Origin: Lewinellaceae bacterium
GTDB lineage: Bacteria > Bacteroidota > Bacteroidia > Chitinophagales > Saprospiraceae
Length of the DNA: 64,000 bases
Direction: 5' to 3'
Assembly: GCA_020636025.1 (NCBI GenBank)
Contig: JACJYQ010000004.1
Span: forward strand, 62,001 to 126,000
Shown: positions 27,135-35,348 of the stretch, piece by piece
How positions within the stretch are numbered: the stretch's first letter is position 1
Layout of the letters: every line of letters begins with the position of its first letter
Program-made: the position numbers and the translations under genes
The notes under the pieces: generated by a model
The model's input: only the letters and a program-made list of their open reading frames with translations
The model's database searches: none
Told to the model about the DNA's origin: nothing

Positions 27135-27473
27135 TTAACCGCCCGCCTTTTTCACATTTTTGTATCCGCCATCCATCAGCAATTTCAGCACTTTATCACG
27201 GTGATCTCCCTGAACAATGATGATCCCGTCTTTCGCTGTTCCACCGGCGGCACATTTACTTTTGATGGTTTTTGCCAAATCACTCAAGGCATCATCTGAA
27301 CCTACAAAACCTTTGATCACGGTAGCTTCCTTCCCTCCTTTTCCTCTTTCCAACCAGATCCGCAACACTTGCTTGTCCGCCGAAACATTATCAAAAAAGG
27401 AGTTTCTTTCCTCCGGTTGATAATTTGGATCAGTAGAATACACGAATCCACCAAAGTCTTTCTTTTTACTCAT
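27135..27473 (-). CDS. SUI1/YciH family translation factor
   Basis: A 112-residue protein with the SUI1 (eIF1-like) domain in its C-terminal 75 residues: LRIWLERGKGGKEATVIKGF, then AKTIKSKCAAGGTAKDG and IIVQGDHRDKV. Bacterial members (YciH) are thought to affect start-site fidelity on the 30S subunit. It is short, basic and cytosolic. It lies between the lipid kinase gene (29 bp upstream) and the binding-protein gene (43 bp downstream), all on the minus strand. Confidence 0.9.
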   Translation of the reverse strand: MSKKKDFGGFVYSTDPNYQPEERNSFFDNVSADKQVLRIWLERGKGGKEATVIKGFVGSDDALSDLAKTIKSKCAAGGTAKDGIIIVQGDHRDKVLKLLMDGGYKNVKKAGG

Positions 27474-27502
27474 TTACCAAATCTATTGGATGTTTATAAA
27501 TT

Positions 27503-28435
27503 TTATTTAGCCGGCACTAAAATATTCAGCGCTTTCGGCATGATTTCAAAGGTAAGCGTGGTTTCCATTTTCAGGCCTTCTCCATCTACATGCACGTGCA
27601 ACGGTTCATCCGCATGAATCACCACACGATGAGTAGTGTAGTGTTCTACAAAATCAGCTTCATAAATTTTACCATTAAGTGTAGAAGGAACCGCGGCAAA
27701 ATATTGCCATTTGGGAACATCCTTTAGAATAACCACCTCAAAAAAGCCATCATCTAATTTGGCATCGGGCGCGATCTGAACATTGTAACCGTACATGGGG
27801 CCGTTAGCAATGGCCACTACAAAGCACTTTTCTGTGATTACTTTATCATCCAGTTCGATACGGCATTCCCTGGGAGTATAAGTAAGCCCTGCTTCAAGAG
27901 ATTTTAAAAAATAAGGGACGAAACCGCGCTGACTACTTCCCTTCATCAGGTTGGAAACAAGTCCGTCAAATCCAATTCCGGCAACATTAATGAACGGCCT
28001 GTCATTCATCATACCAATGTCGATCAATCGAGCCTCTGCATTGTTCAGCTTTTTAATCGCTCTTGCAATTTCACGGCCATAGCCTAAATGCATCGCAAGG
28101 CCATTACCTGATCCGGCTGGTATAATTCCAAGGGCTACCTCTGTACCAATCAGAGCTGGTGCAATTTCATTGATAGAACCGTCACCGCCAACTGCTACCA
28201 CAATATCGTACCCTTCGTCTACGGCTTTTTTAGCAAGTTCAAATCCATGGCCTGGATACTCCGACAACCACAAGCCGTAAATAAACCTTTTGTGGTTCAG
28301 GTGTGTCTCCACGGCAGATTCGATGTTTTTTTGCAGGTTTGTTCCAGCCTTTGGGTTTACGATAATCGCCATCCGCTTTGCCGGTAACAAATGATCGTAC
28401 AACTCACCTTTTTCTATAGGATGGGATTTTTGCAT
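27503..28435 (-). CDS. YegS/BmrU-type lipid kinase (diacylglycerol kinase catalytic domain)
   Basis: A 310-residue protein with the DAGK catalytic fold: IIVNPKAGT (about 25-33), VAVGGDGSINEIA (about 80-92) and IIPAGSGNGLAMHLG (about 105-120), then the C-terminal beta-sandwich with FFEVVILKD and VHVDGEG. Family members phosphorylate diacylglycerol, ceramide or related lipids with ATP at the membrane. The exact lipid is unknown; sphingolipid use would be plausible because many Bacteroidota make sphingolipids. Confidence 0.88.
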   Translation of the reverse strand: MQKSHPIEKGELYDHLLPAKRMAIIVNPKAGTNLQKNIESAVETHLNHKRFIYGLWLSEYPGHGFELAKKAVDEGYDIVVAVGGDGSINEIAPALIGTEVALGIIPAGSGNGLAMHLGYGREIARAIKKLNNAEARLIDIGMMNDRPFINVAGIGFDGLVSNLMKGSSQRGFVPYFLKSLEAGLTYTPRECRIELDDKVITEKCFVVAIANGPMYGYNVQIAPDAKLDDGFFEVVILKDVPKWQYFAAVPSTLNGKIYEADFVEHYTTHRVVIHADEPLHVHVDGEGLKMETTLTFEIMPKALNILVPAK

Positions 28436-28548
28436 AAGTATTATAACGTGGATTCAACTTTACGATTACTAAGGTTGGAATTTTTAAAATTGGTTGTTTT
28501 AAGCAAATTTGGGCAATCAAGAATCTTAAACCCGAGGCGTAGTCTCGT

Positions 28549-28584
28549 AATCACTCAAATCATAAAAATCACAAAAATCAAGGT
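28549..28584. repeat. Nine-bp word array, 4 copies
   Basis: AATCACTCA, AATCATAAA, AATCACAAA and AATCAAGGT in strict 9-bp phase, 10 bp beyond the rluD-like stop codon. The array near 37153 is of the same type and ends in AATCATGGT. Confidence 0.75.
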
Positions 28585-28593
28585 ATAGAATGC

Positions 28594-29715
28594 TCACAAA
28601 CCCTGATTTGTTTTCCTTGCGTTCACATAATTTCCAAACTTTTCCAATACGGTCTTCATGTCATCCGGGAGTTCTGATTCAAAGGTCAACTTCTCGCCTG
28701 TTTTAGGATGTACAAATCCCAACACTTTTGCATGCAATGCCTGTCGCGGTAGAATCTGAAGGCAATTCTCCACAAATTGCTTGTACTTGGAAAACAAGGT
28801 TCCTTTTAATATTTGATTTCCTCCATATCTGGGATCTCCAAACAAGGTATGCCCAATGGATTTCATGTGCACCCTGATCTGGTGTGTGCGCCCCGTTTCC
28901 AGTTGACATTCTACCAATGTGCAATAATAAAAGCGTTCCAACACCTTCCAATGAGTCACAGCCCACTTGCCATCTTCTCCTTCCGGGAAAACCATCAATA
29001 GTTTTCGGTCATTTGGATTGCGACCTATATTTCCAGTAATGGTTCCACTATCCGCATCCGGATCGCCCCAGACAATTGCCTGATAACGTCGCTCAATGCT
29101 ATGATCAAAAAACTGTTTTGCCAGGTGGGTCATGGCATATTCGTTTTTAGCGATCACCATCAAACCCGTTGTGTCTTTATCGATCCTGTGTACAATTCCT
29201 GCCCGGTCGGGTGAATTGCCTTCCATAATGGGCAGATCAGCCAGTTTTTGCTGAAGATGCCAGGCAACGGCATTAACAATGGTTCCATTTGGAATGCCCA
29301 CACCAGGATGCACCGCAATGCCGAATGGTTTGTTTATCACCATCACATCTTCATCTTCATACACAATGTCGAGCGGAATTTCCTGTGGTAGTATCTCATA
29401 TGAGCCTTCAACTGACTTGGGAAGAACAATGGAAATGGTATTTCCCGGCTTGACTTTATAATTTGGCTTTACTTCCTGATTATCAACTCGAACTGATCCG
29501 GCTTTGATGGCATTTTGCACCTTGTTTCGCGATCTGTTGGCCAACCTGTCCATCAAAAACTTATCAAGGCGGATCAAGGTTTGCTTATTGTCCGCAATGA
29601 TTTCATGTCGCTCGAAATAATCCTCTTGCCCCAATTCTTCATCCAACTCGGCATCCTGGGCTTCTGGTTGATTTTCGGGCAGCTGTTCCAATTTGTGTTT
29701 ATTCTCCTCGTTCAT
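28594..29715 (-). CDS. RluA-family 23S rRNA pseudouridine synthase (RluD-like)
   Basis: A 373-residue protein with an acidic N-terminal extension, an S4 RNA-binding domain (about 45-105; RLDKFLMDRLANRSRNKVQ) and the synthase domain. The catalytic motif is HRIDKDTTGLMV near residue 177, with the essential Asp. Further family blocks are VINKPFGIAVHPG and GRTHQIRVHMKSIGH. The combination of S4 plus catalytic domain fits RluD (pseudouridines of helix 69) more than RluA. It has no close neighbour on the same strand. Confidence 0.88.
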   Translation of the reverse strand: MNEENKHKLEQLPENQPEAQDAELDEELGQEDYFERHEIIADNKQTLIRLDKFLMDRLANRSRNKVQNAIKAGSVRVDNQEVKPNYKVKPGNTISIVLPKSVEGSYEILPQEIPLDIVYEDEDVMVINKPFGIAVHPGVGIPNGTIVNAVAWHLQQKLADLPIMEGNSPDRAGIVHRIDKDTTGLMVIAKNEYAMTHLAKQFFDHSIERRYQAIVWGDPDADSGTITGNIGRNPNDRKLLMVFPEGEDGKWAVTHWKVLERFYYCTLVECQLETGRTHQIRVHMKSIGHTLFGDPRYGGNQILKGTLFSKYKQFVENCLQILPRQALHAKVLGFVHPKTGEKLTFESELPDDMKTVLEKFGNYVNARKTNQGL

Positions 29716-30008
29716 TTTCGTCGGTTACAGGTATCCTCCATGCACAGGTAAATGTTAAGAAACATGCTCGTTGTGACTCATGCAAAAGGTTGATTCTAAA
29801 ATAATTATAGACTCAACGAATGTACAACGACTAATTATGGATTATACCGCAAGTTCCATCACAAATGTAGAAATTTCGCAACAATACTACCCATTTGCTG
29901 TGTCTGATGTCACAATTGAGTCTTTATTCGGCATCATGGAATATTAGTGGGAAAATAGTCCGGGGTTTACCTGTTAATTCCTTTATTTTGAGAAAAATTT
30001 CAATTGTT

Positions 30009-30785
30009 ATGGAAAAACGTACATTTCTCAAAACCGGCCTGTTTCTCGGCATAGCAGCGGCAGGCAGTTCTATTTTGAAAGCATGTCAAAATGCAGCAAA
30101 GCCCGAAAAAGCAGTAGAAAATGCAGATGAAAAAGCAGCATTGCCTCCCCCAGAAAAACGCAGATCCGGACCATTTACACTTCCTGAATTAGGATATGGT
30201 TTTGATGCATTGGAGCCTCATATTGACAAAATGACCATGGAGATCCATCATGACAAACACCACAACGGTTACGTTACCAAGCTCAATGCAGCAATTGAAG
30301 GAACTGAATATGCTGATTATGAGCTCAATGATATACTCGCCCGGGTAAGCGCTGACGACAAGCAAAAAAACATACGCAACAATGCAGGTGGGCACTGGAA
30401 CCACTCCCAATTCTGGCTCAGCATGACCCCTGGTGGTGCGAATGCGCCTTCAGGTGATTTGGCTTCATCCATTAACCAGTCCTTCGAATCCTTCGATAAA
30501 TTCAAAGAGCAGTTTTCGGCAGCTTCCAAAGGTGTGTTTGGCTCGGGATGGGGCTGGTTGTGTGTGGGTTCTGATAAAAAACTGTTTATCACCTCAACGC
30601 CTAATCAGGACAATCCATTGATGAGCAATATTGCCAAGGCAACCGGCACCCCAATACTGGGACTGGATGTGTGGGAGCATGCCTACTATTTGCACTACCA
30701 GAATAAGCGTGCTGATTATGTGGATGCATTTTTCAATGTCATTAACTGGGATGTGGTAGCTGAGCGATTTAAAGCTGCGATGTGA
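30009..30785 (+). CDS. Exported superoxide dismutase (Fe/Mn)
   Basis: A 258-residue protein from ATG 30009. The enzyme part has the four metal ligands of Fe/Mn dismutases: His in HHDKHHNGYV, His in GGHWNHSQFW, and Asp and His in LDVWEHAYY. It is preceded by an unusual N-terminus: KRTFLKTGLFLG, like a Tat signal with KR in place of RR, followed by a lipobox-like ILKAC and a charged Ala/Lys/Glu linker. The dismutase therefore probably acts outside the cytoplasm, perhaps lipid-anchored. The 290 bp upstream hold no gene. The exact metal cannot be read with certainty. Confidence 0.9.
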   Translation: MEKRTFLKTGLFLGIAAAGSSILKACQNAAKPEKAVENADEKAALPPPEKRRSGPFTLPELGYGFDALEPHIDKMTMEIHHDKHHNGYVTKLNAAIEGTEYADYELNDILARVSADDKQKNIRNNAGGHWNHSQFWLSMTPGGANAPSGDLASSINQSFESFDKFKEQFSAASKGVFGSGWGWLCVGSDKKLFITSTPNQDNPLMSNIAKATGTPILGLDVWEHAYYLHYQNKRADYVDAFFNVINWDVVAERFKAAM

Positions 30786-30811
30786 TGTTAACAATTTAGC
30801 TTCACCAAAAT

Positions 30812-30988
30812 TGAATTTTTCACCGCACTTGTGTCCTTTGACCAAGCGCAACACAACGCGAGAGGTTAATTATTTCTTTATGGCAATTGCACTTCGACAG
30901 CATGAGCCTTTCTTGAGCCAATTGTTGCTTTGGCTACTCACGTGATGTGCGCTTGGTCAAAAGACACAAGCGCGGCAGGAAAATTTTC
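30812..30988. repeat. Long inverted repeat, MITE-like
   Basis: Arms 30823-30850 and 30948-30975 match in 26 of 28 positions (core TTTGACCAAGCGCA). Weaker pairing extends outward and inward to about 45 bp in total, around a central loop of about 70 nt. There is no ORF and no clear target duplication. It lies between superoxide dismutase and endonuclease III genes. Confidence 0.7.
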
Positions 30989-31018
30989 GTTTTACATAAA
31001 ATATTGACATGTAATCTT

Positions 31019-31669
31019 ATGCCAATACAAAAAACCAGCTTTCGACTCACACAAAAACTCAAGGAGAAAGCTGCTGACATACAGGCAATTCTGAATGATT
31101 TATACCCGGAAACTCCAATTCCATTAAAACACGAAGATTCCTATACCCTTTTGGTGGCCGTTTTGCTTTCAGCACAATGCACAGATGAACGGGTAAACCA
31201 GATCAGTCCGACATTATTTGCCCGAGCTAACAATCCTGCCGATATGGCCGAAGTGCCAGTGGATGAGATCAGGGAAATCATAAAACCCTGTGGCTTATCC
31301 CCCGCTAAATCAAAGGCAATCAGCAACTTGTCCAAAATCATTATGGACAAACACGATGGCAAGGTCCCGGAGAGTTTTGAGGAACTAGAAGCTTTGCCAG
31401 GCGTTGGACACAAAACGGCTTCTGTAGTCATGTCACAGGCTTTTGGTCATCCGGCTTTCCCAGTTGACACACACATTCATCGGCTTGCCGCGCGCTGGGG
31501 ATTGAGTTCCGGCAAAAATGTAGAACAGACAGAGTATGATCTAAAGACCATTTTCCCCAAAGACAGCTGGAATAAACTTCATTTGCAAATCATCTATTTT
31601 GGCCGTCAATATTGTCCGGCACGAGGACATGATAAGGAGCAATGCCCCATTTGCAGCAAATACGGTTAA
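31019..31669 (+). CDS. nth: Endonuclease III (DNA glycosylase/AP lyase)
   Basis: A 216-residue protein from ATG 31019. The helix-hairpin-helix LPGVGHKTASVV carries the catalytic Lys (about 133), and VDTHIHR carries the catalytic Asp (about 151). LLVAVLLSAQCTDERVN is the conserved N-terminal block. It should remove oxidised pyrimidines in base excision repair. The C-terminal cluster region differs from the classic C-x6-C-x2-C-x5-C: only three cysteines are present, spaced C-x9-C-x2-C, and the protein stops five residues later. A 4Fe-4S cluster may be incomplete or use another ligand. Confidence 0.9.
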   Translation: MPIQKTSFRLTQKLKEKAADIQAILNDLYPETPIPLKHEDSYTLLVAVLLSAQCTDERVNQISPTLFARANNPADMAEVPVDEIREIIKPCGLSPAKSKAISNLSKIIMDKHDGKVPESFEELEALPGVGHKTASVVMSQAFGHPAFPVDTHIHRLAARWGLSSGKNVEQTEYDLKTIFPKDSWNKLHLQIIYFGRQYCPARGHDKEQCPICSKYG

Positions 31670-31697
31670 ATTATCATCTCAAATTTATCTTCAATCA

Positions 31698-32516
31698 ATG
31701 GAAACAAATACAAAATCTACCAAAGCATCTTTAATAGATACGCAATTATTCACCCTGGCTCATTCTGACTATAACTGGAATGATCTGGTCCTTGATCAGG
31801 AAACACTGGATGAACTGGAAAATATAAAAACCTGGGTGCAACACAGGAAAGACCTGAGTAAAAACTGGGGTATAAGCGGGCCGACAGGCATTACCTATTT
31901 GGCTTTATTTTCCGGCCCAAGTGGGACAGGTAAAACATTAGCGGCCACACTTATAGGCAAGGAAACCAGAAACCCCGTTTACCGCATTGACCTTTCGGCC
32001 ATTGTATCCAAATACATTGGTGAAACTGAAAAAAATTTGAGCGCTTTGCTGGCAAATGCAGCCTATAAAGGGGCAATTCTATTGTTTGATGAAGCAGATG
32101 CGCTGTTCGGCAAAAGAGCTGAAGTGAAAGATGCGCACGATCGCTATGCAAATCTGGAAGTTTCTTACCTGATGCAAAAGTTGGAAACCTATCCTGGTTT
32201 GGTGATTTTCATTCAAAACCAACAGCTGGAGATTGATGATGCATTCCTACGCCGTTTTGACAACATAGTTTACTTTCCTTTCCCTCATCAGGAACTTCGC
32301 TCACAGCTTTGGAAACAATATGCTGGCAACAAAATAAAGCTCGCGAAAGATGTGGATCTGGATGAGCTTTCAAAGAATTATGAACTAAATGGTTCCGATA
32401 TTACTAAAGTAATTAGAAACGCCGTTTTAACATCCATTAGAAAAGGTGAAAAGGAAATTGGCCATAACAATTTGCTCACCAATATCGGGAAGTTATTAGG
32501 TAAAAAAGCAAATTAA
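31698..32516 (+). CDS. AAA ATPase, contractile-injection-system type
   Basis: A 272-residue protein with one AAA module: Walker A GPSGTGKT (about 74-81), Walker B ILLFDEADALFG (about 128-139), and the RRFD arginine-finger region near residue 184. The stretch VSKYIGETEKNL plus KDAHDRYANLEVSYLMQ is typical of the AAA proteins encoded with extracellular contractile injection systems. No sheath, tube or baseplate gene is present here, and the usual N-terminal domain of those ATPases is missing. Its client is unknown. It starts 28 bp after nth on the same strand and may share its transcript. Confidence 0.8.
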   Translation: METNTKSTKASLIDTQLFTLAHSDYNWNDLVLDQETLDELENIKTWVQHRKDLSKNWGISGPTGITYLALFSGPSGTGKTLAATLIGKETRNPVYRIDLSAIVSKYIGETEKNLSALLANAAYKGAILLFDEADALFGKRAEVKDAHDRYANLEVSYLMQKLETYPGLVIFIQNQQLEIDDAFLRRFDNIVYFPFPHQELRSQLWKQYAGNKIKLAKDVDLDELSKNYELNGSDITKVIRNAVLTSIRKGEKEIGHNNLLTNIGKLLGKKAN

Positions 32517-32609
32517 GCCAGCCCAAGATTTTCAATAAAAGGCCACATCCAGCTTCAGTGAAGGATATGTTCTCTTCATCTGCTGAACCCTTTCAAAGTA
32601 GAGTTTCAT

Positions 32610-32710
32610 TTCGTGCAGATTTCGCACAGAATATAACCGCAGATTCTACCCATAAAAATCTGTGTAAAATCCGTGCATTTTTTCTATGTAGAATCTGCGA
32701 GAAATAAACT
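32610..32710. repeat. Eleven-bp word array with inverted repeat
   Basis: AAAAATCTGTG and TAAAATCCGTG stand in 11-bp phase, flanked by CGCAGATTCTAC (about 32638) and its inverse GTAGAATCTGCG (about 32688). The stretch lies between convergent ATPase and aldo/keto reductase genes and can fold as a terminator. Confidence 0.6.
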
Positions 32711-32735
32711 GCACAATCGGTATTCACAAGCATTC

Positions 32736-33719
32736 CTACAATCCTGTTGCCCGTTCCTGCGCCTCAGTGTATCGCGCACCCACTATCTTCACCTGGGCTG
32801 AAGCTTGCTCCAGATCACGTAACTCTTCAATGGTAAATTCAATTAAATCAGCCCCATTATTCTCCGTCAATCGATGTGATTTCGTGGTGCCTGGTATGGG
32901 TACAATCCATGGCTTTTGAGCCAACACCCATGCCAATGCAATCTGAGCTGGGGTAGCATTTTTTTGCGACGCAAATTGATGAATAACATCCAACAAGTCC
33001 TTATTGGCAATGCGGGCATCCTCAGAGAACCGTGGGATTACAGCCCGGATGTCACCAGGTTCAAACTTCCGGTTTTCATCAATTTTTCCAGTTAAATAGC
33101 CTTTGCCAAGTGGGCTGAATGCCACTAAACCGATTCCCAGCTCTTCAATTGTCGGGATAATTTCTTGCTCATGCTGCCTTGTCCACAAAGAGTATTCACT
33201 TTGCAGCGCGGCAACCGGATGTACTGCATGCGCCCGACGAATGGTATTAGCCCCGGCTTCAGAAAGTCCGAAAAACCTGGCTTTACCCTCCAAGATGAGG
33301 TCCTTAACAGTACCTGCAACATCTTCGATGGGTACTTTAGGATCTACACGGTGCTGATAAAGCAAATCGATGGTCTCAACGCCAAGGCGCATGAGTGAAC
33401 CTTCAACAGCTTTCCGGATCTGCTCAGGGCGACTGTTCACACCAGTCATTTTCCCATCTTCAATATTAAAACCAAATTTAGTGGCTATGACCACTTGATC
33501 GCTGTAGGGAGCCAGTGCTTCTCCAACCAACTCTTCATTGGTGTATGGACCATAAACCTCTGCGGTATCAAAAAAAGTTATTCCTTCTTCAATGGCTTGA
33601 TGCATAATTTTAATGGAGTCTTTTTTTGCTGGAAATGGCGCATAACTGTAGCTCATACCCATGCAGCCAAGGCCGAGCGCGGAGACTTCCAGTTCAGGGC
33701 CGAGTTTTCTTTTTTTCAT
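32736..33719 (-). CDS. Aldo/keto reductase
   Basis: A 327-residue (beta/alpha)8 oxidoreductase. The catalytic tetrad is visible: Asp in FFDTAEVYG, Tyr in the same block, Lys in VIATKFGF near residue 81 and His in LLYQHRVDP near residue 122. The C-terminal NADPH-binding block reads VPIPGTTKSHRLTEN. It belongs to the AKR11/13 type with CMGMSYSY near the N-terminus. It reduces aldehydes or ketones with NADPH; the physiological substrate is unknown. It is monocistronic. Confidence 0.93.
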   Translation of the reverse strand: MKKRKLGPELEVSALGLGCMGMSYSYAPFPAKKDSIKIMHQAIEEGITFFDTAEVYGPYTNEELVGEALAPYSDQVVIATKFGFNIEDGKMTGVNSRPEQIRKAVEGSLMRLGVETIDLLYQHRVDPKVPIEDVAGTVKDLILEGKARFFGLSEAGANTIRRAHAVHPVAALQSEYSLWTRQHEQEIIPTIEELGIGLVAFSPLGKGYLTGKIDENRKFEPGDIRAVIPRFSEDARIANKDLLDVIHQFASQKNATPAQIALAWVLAQKPWIVPIPGTTKSHRLTENNGADLIEFTIEELRDLEQASAQVKIVGARYTEAQERATGL

Positions 33720-33820
33720 GATGAATGAAATTTAATTGTGAAACAATGTTACAACATTCAAACAACTCAGCTTAAATCAATCTCCCCTCATTTTACCCTT
33801 TAAATGCTATGTAATAATTG

Positions 33821-33856
33821 AAAAACCCTTGCAAGCAGTTCGCTTACAAGGGTTTA
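33821..33856 (-). terminator. Terminator of the tRNA-Arg gene
   Basis: CCCTTG and CAAGGG with inner AGC/GCT form a stem at 33825-33852. Read on the minus strand, the hairpin is followed by TTTTTC. Confidence 0.65.
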
Positions 33857-33867
33857 TGAAATCATTC

Positions 33868-33942
33868 TGGTAGCCCCGACGGGGATCGAACCCATATCTA
33901 AGGTTTAGGAAACCTCCATTCTATCCATTGAACTACAGGGCC
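33868..33942 (-). tRNA. tRNA-Arg (anticodon CCT), CCA encoded
   Basis: Read on the minus strand, the cloverleaf is complete: acceptor GGCCCTG / CGGGGCT with two G-U pairs, D-arm GTTC / GAAT, anticodon arm GAGGT / ACCTT around the loop TTCCTAA (anticodon CCT), T-arm with GGTTCGATCC, discriminator A and an encoded CCA. It reads AGG. A terminator follows directly. Confidence 0.95.
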
Positions 33943-33979
33943 TGAATAGCGGCCGCAAAGTTACAGCCTTATCTGAAAA

Positions 33980-34606
33980 TCAAAAGCTCTGAATCCAGGC
34001 ATTTATCTGATCCAGAAAATCTACGAACAGCTCCGGAGCCAGTAACCCGGGAATAAAAAAGCCGAAAAGGGCACCGTAATAGTGGGCGGTATGATCAATG
34101 TTGTCCCCTCCCCTTTTCGCTTCATAGGCACTATACCACAGATATAAAATTCCAAAAATGAAGGCACGAATGGGAATCGGTAAAAAGATGAACATTATCT
34201 GGCTCAAAGGCGAAATCAAAATGGAAGCAAACAAAACTGCAGCTACAGCTCCGGAAGCTCCAATACTGGCGAAACCTGGGCTGTCCTTGTATTTAAAGTA
34301 GGTGGCCGAAGAAGCCGCCACAATAGCAGCCAGATAAAACACCAAATAAATTATCCCGCCAGACTCACCAAAATAATCATTAAACCAGGCCTCGACATAT
34401 CTGCCAAAAAAATACAGCGTCAACATATTGAATATCAGGTGCATATAATTCGCATGCAGTAGGCCACTGGTCAACCAGCGATAATGTTCGTTGCTTCTCC
34501 GCTCCTCATAGGGCCAATGCTGAAGCTTTACAAACAAATGGCGGTTGTTGAATCCCATAAAGGAAATCACGGAGGTGAAAGCGATAATTAGGTAAGTGAT
34601 TGGCAT
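33980..34606 (-). CDS. Rhomboid family intramembrane serine protease
   Basis: A 208-residue protein with six hydrophobic segments. The catalytic Ser lies in IGASGAVAA (about residue 118) and the His in DHTAHYYGALFG (about 172). HLIFNMLTLYFFG carries the conserved Asn/His-type block of helix 2. It should cleave membrane proteins within the bilayer; the substrates are unknown. The ATG follows the outer end of a heptad repeat region, and rlmH lies upstream on the same strand. Confidence 0.9.
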   Translation of the reverse strand: MPITYLIIAFTSVISFMGFNNRHLFVKLQHWPYEERRSNEHYRWLTSGLLHANYMHLIFNMLTLYFFGRYVEAWFNDYFGESGGIIYLVFYLAAIVAASSATYFKYKDSPGFASIGASGAVAAVLFASILISPLSQIMFIFLPIPIRAFIFGILYLWYSAYEAKRGGDNIDHTAHYYGALFGFFIPGLLAPELFVDFLDQINAWIQSF

Positions 34607-34611
34607 TTTTT

Positions 34612-34805
34612 TTATTGGTTAATGATTAATGGTTAATGGACAATGGACAATGAATAATGGACAATGAACAATGGAGAGAATAGTCTTTTATTGCTGCAAA
34701 CATTTTTGACTTATGCAATAAAAATGTCCGAATGCATTAATGAATCGATTCAATGTCTATTGTTCATTGTTCATTGTTCATTGCCCATTATTCGTTGTTC
34801 ATTCA
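34612..34805. repeat. Inverted pair of heptad word arrays
   Basis: Left arm 34619-34674: eight 7-bp words (TTAATGA, TTAATGG twice, ACAATGG, ACAATGA, ATAATGG, ACAATGA, ACAATGG). Right arm 34757-34805: seven words dominated by TCATTGT, the inverse. The right arm begins inside the rlmH stop codon. The spacer between the arms is about 80 bp. Confidence 0.85.
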
Positions 34806-35269
34806 TTATGGTATGGTTCATTTTTAAGAATGGTCATGGCTCGGTATAGTTGTTCGAGGAAGAAGAGTCGGACCATTTGATGGCTGAATGTTAGCTTTGA
34901 TAATGCGATTTTTTCATTTGCCCGTTTGTACAGTTCTTCAGAAAAGCCGAAAGCACCGCCAACAAGGAAAATCATTTTTTTACCTGGTCCCGAAAGCTTT
35001 TTCTCCATCCAGGTGGCCAGGGAGATTGAATCGAATTCATTTCCGCGTTCGTCCAAAAGCACAAGGTAATCATCTGAGGAAAGCTTAGACAGGATCATTC
35101 TGCCTTCCTCCATTTTTAATTGCTGAGCTACTCTTGATTTAGACTTGATGTCGGGCAGCACGATGTATTTAAACGGCAAATAATTATGCAGTCGTTTTTC
35201 AAATATCCCAGTCCCTTCCTCCAGATATTTCTCACTAGTCTTACCAATAACCCAAAACTCAACTTTCAT
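34799..35269 (-). CDS. rlmH: 23S rRNA (pseudouridine-1915 N3) methyltransferase RlmH
   Basis: A 156-residue SPOUT methyltransferase from ATG 35269 (an upstream GTG would add three residues). Typical blocks are DYLVLLDERGNEFDS near 68, MIFLVGGAFGFSEEL near 98 (the AdoMet-binding knot), LSKLTFSHQMVRLFFLEQLYRA near 122 and the terminal NEPYH. It methylates pseudouridine 1915 of 23S rRNA using S-adenosylmethionine. Its stop codon is part of the first word of a heptad array. Confidence 0.95.
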   Translation of the reverse strand: MKVEFWVIGKTSEKYLEEGTGIFEKRLHNYLPFKYIVLPDIKSKSRVAQQLKMEEGRMILSKLSSDDYLVLLDERGNEFDSISLATWMEKKLSGPGKKMIFLVGGAFGFSEELYKRANEKIALSKLTFSHQMVRLFFLEQLYRAMTILKNEPYHNE

Positions 35270-35292
35270 AAAAATCACTCATTTAATACCGT

Positions 35293-35348
35293 CACTGAAC
35301 ACTGATCGTTGATCACTGATCGTTGATCGTTGACCATTAATCACATTA
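35293..35348. repeat. Heptad word array, 8 copies
   Basis: CACTGAA, CACTGAT, CGTTGAT, CACTGAT, CGTTGAT, CGTTGAC, CATTAAT and CACATTA in strict 7-bp phase. The last word contains the TAA stop codon (minus strand) of the SWIM gene. No inverted arm is visible before rlmH. Confidence 0.85.

Noticed and set aside
30812..30988. Insertion sequence between superoxide dismutase and endonuclease III
   Set aside because: There is no transposase frame and no clear target-site duplication; it was kept only as a long inverted repeat.
34612..34805. CRISPR array at the heptad repeats
   Set aside because: Units are 7 bp without spacers and there are no cas genes; the structure is a word array.
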